A stretch of DNA of 64,000 nt from Desulfovibrio sp. Fe33 (GTDB lineage: Bacteria; Desulfobacterota; Desulfovibrionia; Desulfovibrionales; Desulfovibrionaceae). How positions within the stretch are numbered: the stretch's first letter is position 1; every line of letters starts with the position of its first letter. The stretch covers positions 158,963 to 222,962 of the forward strand of contig NZ_JAQKGU010000005.1 of assembly GCF_028532725.1 (NCBI RefSeq), given 5' to 3'. Shown here in pieces: positions 62,436 to 64,000 of this stretch. The notes below the pieces were generated by a model. That model made no database searches. It was not told where the DNA came from and saw only the letters and a program-made list of their open reading frames with translations. A program made the translations under genes and the position numbers.

Positions 62436-63611
62436 ATGAGCATATCCGACAGATGCTGCGGCATCGCCCCGTTCCTGGCCATGGAGATCAACGAAAAAGC
62501 CGAAGCCATGGAGCGGGCCGGGCAGTCCGTCATCCGCATGTGTGTGGGCGAGCCCGACTTCGACACCCCCGAATGCGCGAAGAAAGCCGCCTGCAAGGCC
62601 CTCGACGAGAACCTGACCCACTACACCCATTCCCTCGGCATCCGTGAACTGCGCGAAGCCATCTGCGAAGACTACGGGAAGCGCTACGGCGTGACCCTCG
62701 ACCCCGACAACATGGTCGTCACCCAGGGCACCAGCCCGGCCATGCTCGTCCTCTTCTCAACGATCCTCCAGCAAGGCGACAAGGTCATCACCTCCGACCC
62801 GTGCTACGCCTGCTACGACAATTTCATCCTCTTCGCGGGGGCCGAACCCGTCAAGGTCCCGGTCTTCGAGGACGACGGCTTCCAGTACCGCGTTTCCGCC
62901 ATCCGCAAGGCCCTGGCCGAAAACGACGGCATCAAGGCCATCCTCATCAACTCCCCGGCCAACCCCACCGGCACCCTGCTCTCCGAGGAACGCCTCAAGG
63001 CCATCGCAGAAATCGCCGAGGAGCACGACCTGTGGATCATTTCCGACGAAATATACCACGGCCTGGTCTACGAGGGTAAGGAACACTCCATCCTCGAATA
63101 CACGGACCGCGCATTCGTCTTCAACGGCTTCTCCAAGCTCTACGCCATGACCGGCTGGCGGCTCGGCTACCTCATCTCCCCGCCGAACTTCATGCGCACT
63201 CTCCGGAACCTCTGCCAGAACTTCTTCATCTCGGCCAACACCATGGCGCAATGGGGCGGATTGGCGGCCCTCAAGGAAGCCGGGGCCGACGTCGAACGCA
63301 TGAAGACCACCTACAACAAACGGCGCGTCTACATGCTCGAACGCCTCGACAGCATGGGGCTGCCCGTCAAGAACGAGCCCACCGGGGCCTTCTACATCCT
63401 CGTCAACATGCGCAAACAGGCCGCCAAATTCGACGGCTCCTCCCTGGAGCTGGCTTACGACATCCTCGAAAAAGCACATGTCGCCGTCACCCCCGGCATC
63501 GACTTCGGACAGGGCGCGGAAGGCTACGTTCGTTTCTCCTACGCCACCTCCATGGCCAACATCGAGGAAGGCATGAACCGCCTGGAACAATACCTGAAAG
63601 ACCTCGCCTAA
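62436..63611 (+). CDS. Class I PLP aminotransferase
   Basis: The 391-residue protein is a fold-type I aspartate-aminotransferase-like enzyme. Key motifs are GEPDFDTPECAK, INSPANPTGTLL, DEIYHGLVY and the PLP lysine in FNGFSKLYAMTGWRLGY (about residue 234). It probably transaminates aspartate, an aromatic or a branched-chain amino acid; the exact substrate is not predictable. The ribosome site is weak (AAGAGA). A terminator follows. An upstream in-frame start at 62391 has no support. Confidence 0.9.
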   Translation: MSISDRCCGIAPFLAMEINEKAEAMERAGQSVIRMCVGEPDFDTPECAKKAACKALDENLTHYTHSLGIRELREAICEDYGKRYGVTLDPDNMVVTQGTSPAMLVLFSTILQQGDKVITSDPCYACYDNFILFAGAEPVKVPVFEDDGFQYRVSAIRKALAENDGIKAILINSPANPTGTLLSEERLKAIAEIAEEHDLWIISDEIYHGLVYEGKEHSILEYTDRAFVFNGFSKLYAMTGWRLGYLISPPNFMRTLRNLCQNFFISANTMAQWGGLAALKEAGADVERMKTTYNKRRVYMLERLDSMGLPVKNEPTGAFYILVNMRKQAAKFDGSSLELAYDILEKAHVAVTPGIDFGQGAEGYVRFSYATSMANIEEGMNRLEQYLKDLA

Positions 63612-63636
63612 CCGCGACCGGCCACACGACCCGCAA

Positions 63637-63668
63637 CGGGGGCATGGTCACATGCCCCCGTTTTTTCA
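63637..63668 (+). terminator. Intrinsic terminator after aminotransferase
   Basis: CGGGGGCATG pairs with CATGCCCCCG across GTCA and is followed by TTTTTT. Confidence 0.92.
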
Positions 63669-63674
63669 TGCCGG

Positions 63675-63790
63675 CTGGCCGGCCGGGCGTCTCCGACGGC
63701 CAGGGCGCTGCCCTGGACCTGCCAGAGAACCTTTTGGAAAAGGTTCTCTGGACTCTCCAAAACTTTTTAGCGCGCCTTCGGCAAGGGGCC
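63675..63790. repeat. Palindromic intergenic repeat, copy D
   Basis: No gene is seen between the aminotransferase terminator and the IS edge. The stretch contains CCAGGGC-GCT-GCCCTGG (63700-63716), a 14-base-pair perfect hairpin CCAGAGAACCTTTT / AAAAGGTTCTCTGG (63723-63752) and a GCGCCTTCGGC unit resembling the other intergenic repeats. Confidence 0.7.
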
Positions 63791-63906
63791 GAATACTATT
63801 TGAAATACCGCTGAAATTGCGGGCGGCGCACATCCCGCGAAGCGGCACAAAAAGTTTAGGAAAAGGAGGGGATGGGGGTCCGGGGGAAGGGGAGGAAAGA
63901 AGGTAC

Positions 63907-63953
63907 AGTCCGGGTACATAGGTAACACATTAGTCCGGGAACATGGGTAACAC
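63907..63953. repeat. Two 22-bp direct repeats at an IS end
   Basis: AGTCCGGGTACATAGGTAACAC at 63907 is repeated as AGTCCGGGAACATGGGTAACAC at 63932 with two mismatches and a 25-base period. Tandem repeats of this kind mark the ends of some IS481-type elements. Confidence 0.65.
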
Positions 63954-63980
63954 TTTGGGCATGGAAGCCTGGAGGTGCAC

Positions 63981-64000
63981 ATGCCCTGGAAAGAGGTGAA
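63981..64000 (+). CDS. Start of a probable transposase, truncated by window
   Basis: ATG 63981 follows GGAGG with a 5-base gap and encodes MPWKEV before the window ends. The start resembles IS481-family DDE transposases; the rest must be read from the next window. Confidence 0.5.

Larger units (their letters stand above)
63907..64000 (+). mobile_element. Left end of an IS481-like element, cut by window
   Basis: The end-proximal direct repeats are followed within 30 bases by GGAGG and a start codon encoding MPWKEV, which is the start of many IS481-family transposases. Only 94 bases are visible, so the family call is tentative. Confidence 0.5.

Overview
The window reads as chromosomal DNA of a GC-rich, Gram-negative, flagellated sulfate reducer of the Desulfovibrio/Pseudodesulfovibrio type. 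This rests on a ferredoxin almost identical in pattern to the 7Fe ferredoxin III of Desulfovibrio, a DVU0298-type HEAT protein, a large FAD/Fe-S lactate-dehydrogenase-like protein, hydrogenase maturation HypF, and hairpin-rich intergenic repeats. Assignments come from reading translated sequence and motifs only; no database search was run.

Layout. 1-13.8 kb: housekeeping metabolism. It holds a 5'-truncated NhaC-type antiporter, a GNAT acetyltransferase, DNA polymerase III delta'-like HolB, PurA, a stand-alone AICAR transformylase, SemiSWEET, an RNase II-type nuclease, PlsY, a CDF metal exporter, HflX, a stand-alone IMP cyclohydrolase and a TPR protein. The purine enzyme PurH is therefore split into two genes 6 kb apart. 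14.1-20.3 kb: a flagellar basal-body operon flgB-flgC-fliE-fliF-fliG-fliH-fliI behind a good sigma-54 promoter, ending tail-to-tail with an AsmA-family gene. 22.4-30.3 kb (minus strand): tRNA-Val, then thrS-infC-rpmI-rplT-pheS-pheT and a MerR-type regulator. infC overlaps thrS and appears to start at AUA.

30.4-34.0 kb: a VOC protein, then a compact minus-strand cluster of poorly understood proteins (YkgJ-type cysteine cluster, a 121-residue unknown, TPR, HEAT) and the 7Fe ferredoxin. 34.3-41.5 kb: M29 aminopeptidase, MoeA fused to a periplasmic-binding-protein-like domain, a cold-shock protein, a lysine-rich small protein, an RRM protein with a structured leader, a ModF-like double ATPase and a DUF362 protein. 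41.5-53.5 kb: hypF, a DUF3298 exported protein, a small YqaE/Pmp3 membrane protein, a serine-pathway pair (aminotransferase plus SerA), a short autotransporter with nine 25-residue repeats, and the 1173-residue FAD/Fe-S oxidoreductase.

53.5-64 kb: ruvX and mltG (overlapping), an exported Ppx/GppA-like protein, a signal peptidase I with an extra N-terminal membrane module, a GT2-TtuA-like-TtuB-like operon, a single-domain response regulator, an M50 protease, trpS, an FKBP-type prolyl isomerase and a class I aminotransferase. The right edge cuts into what looks like the left end of an IS481-type insertion sequence. No CRISPR array, prophage or classical defence system is visible. The best leads for new biology are the structured leader RNA before the RRM gene, the YkgJ/TPR/HEAT cluster, the AUA-initiated infC and the exported Ppx/GppA homologue.
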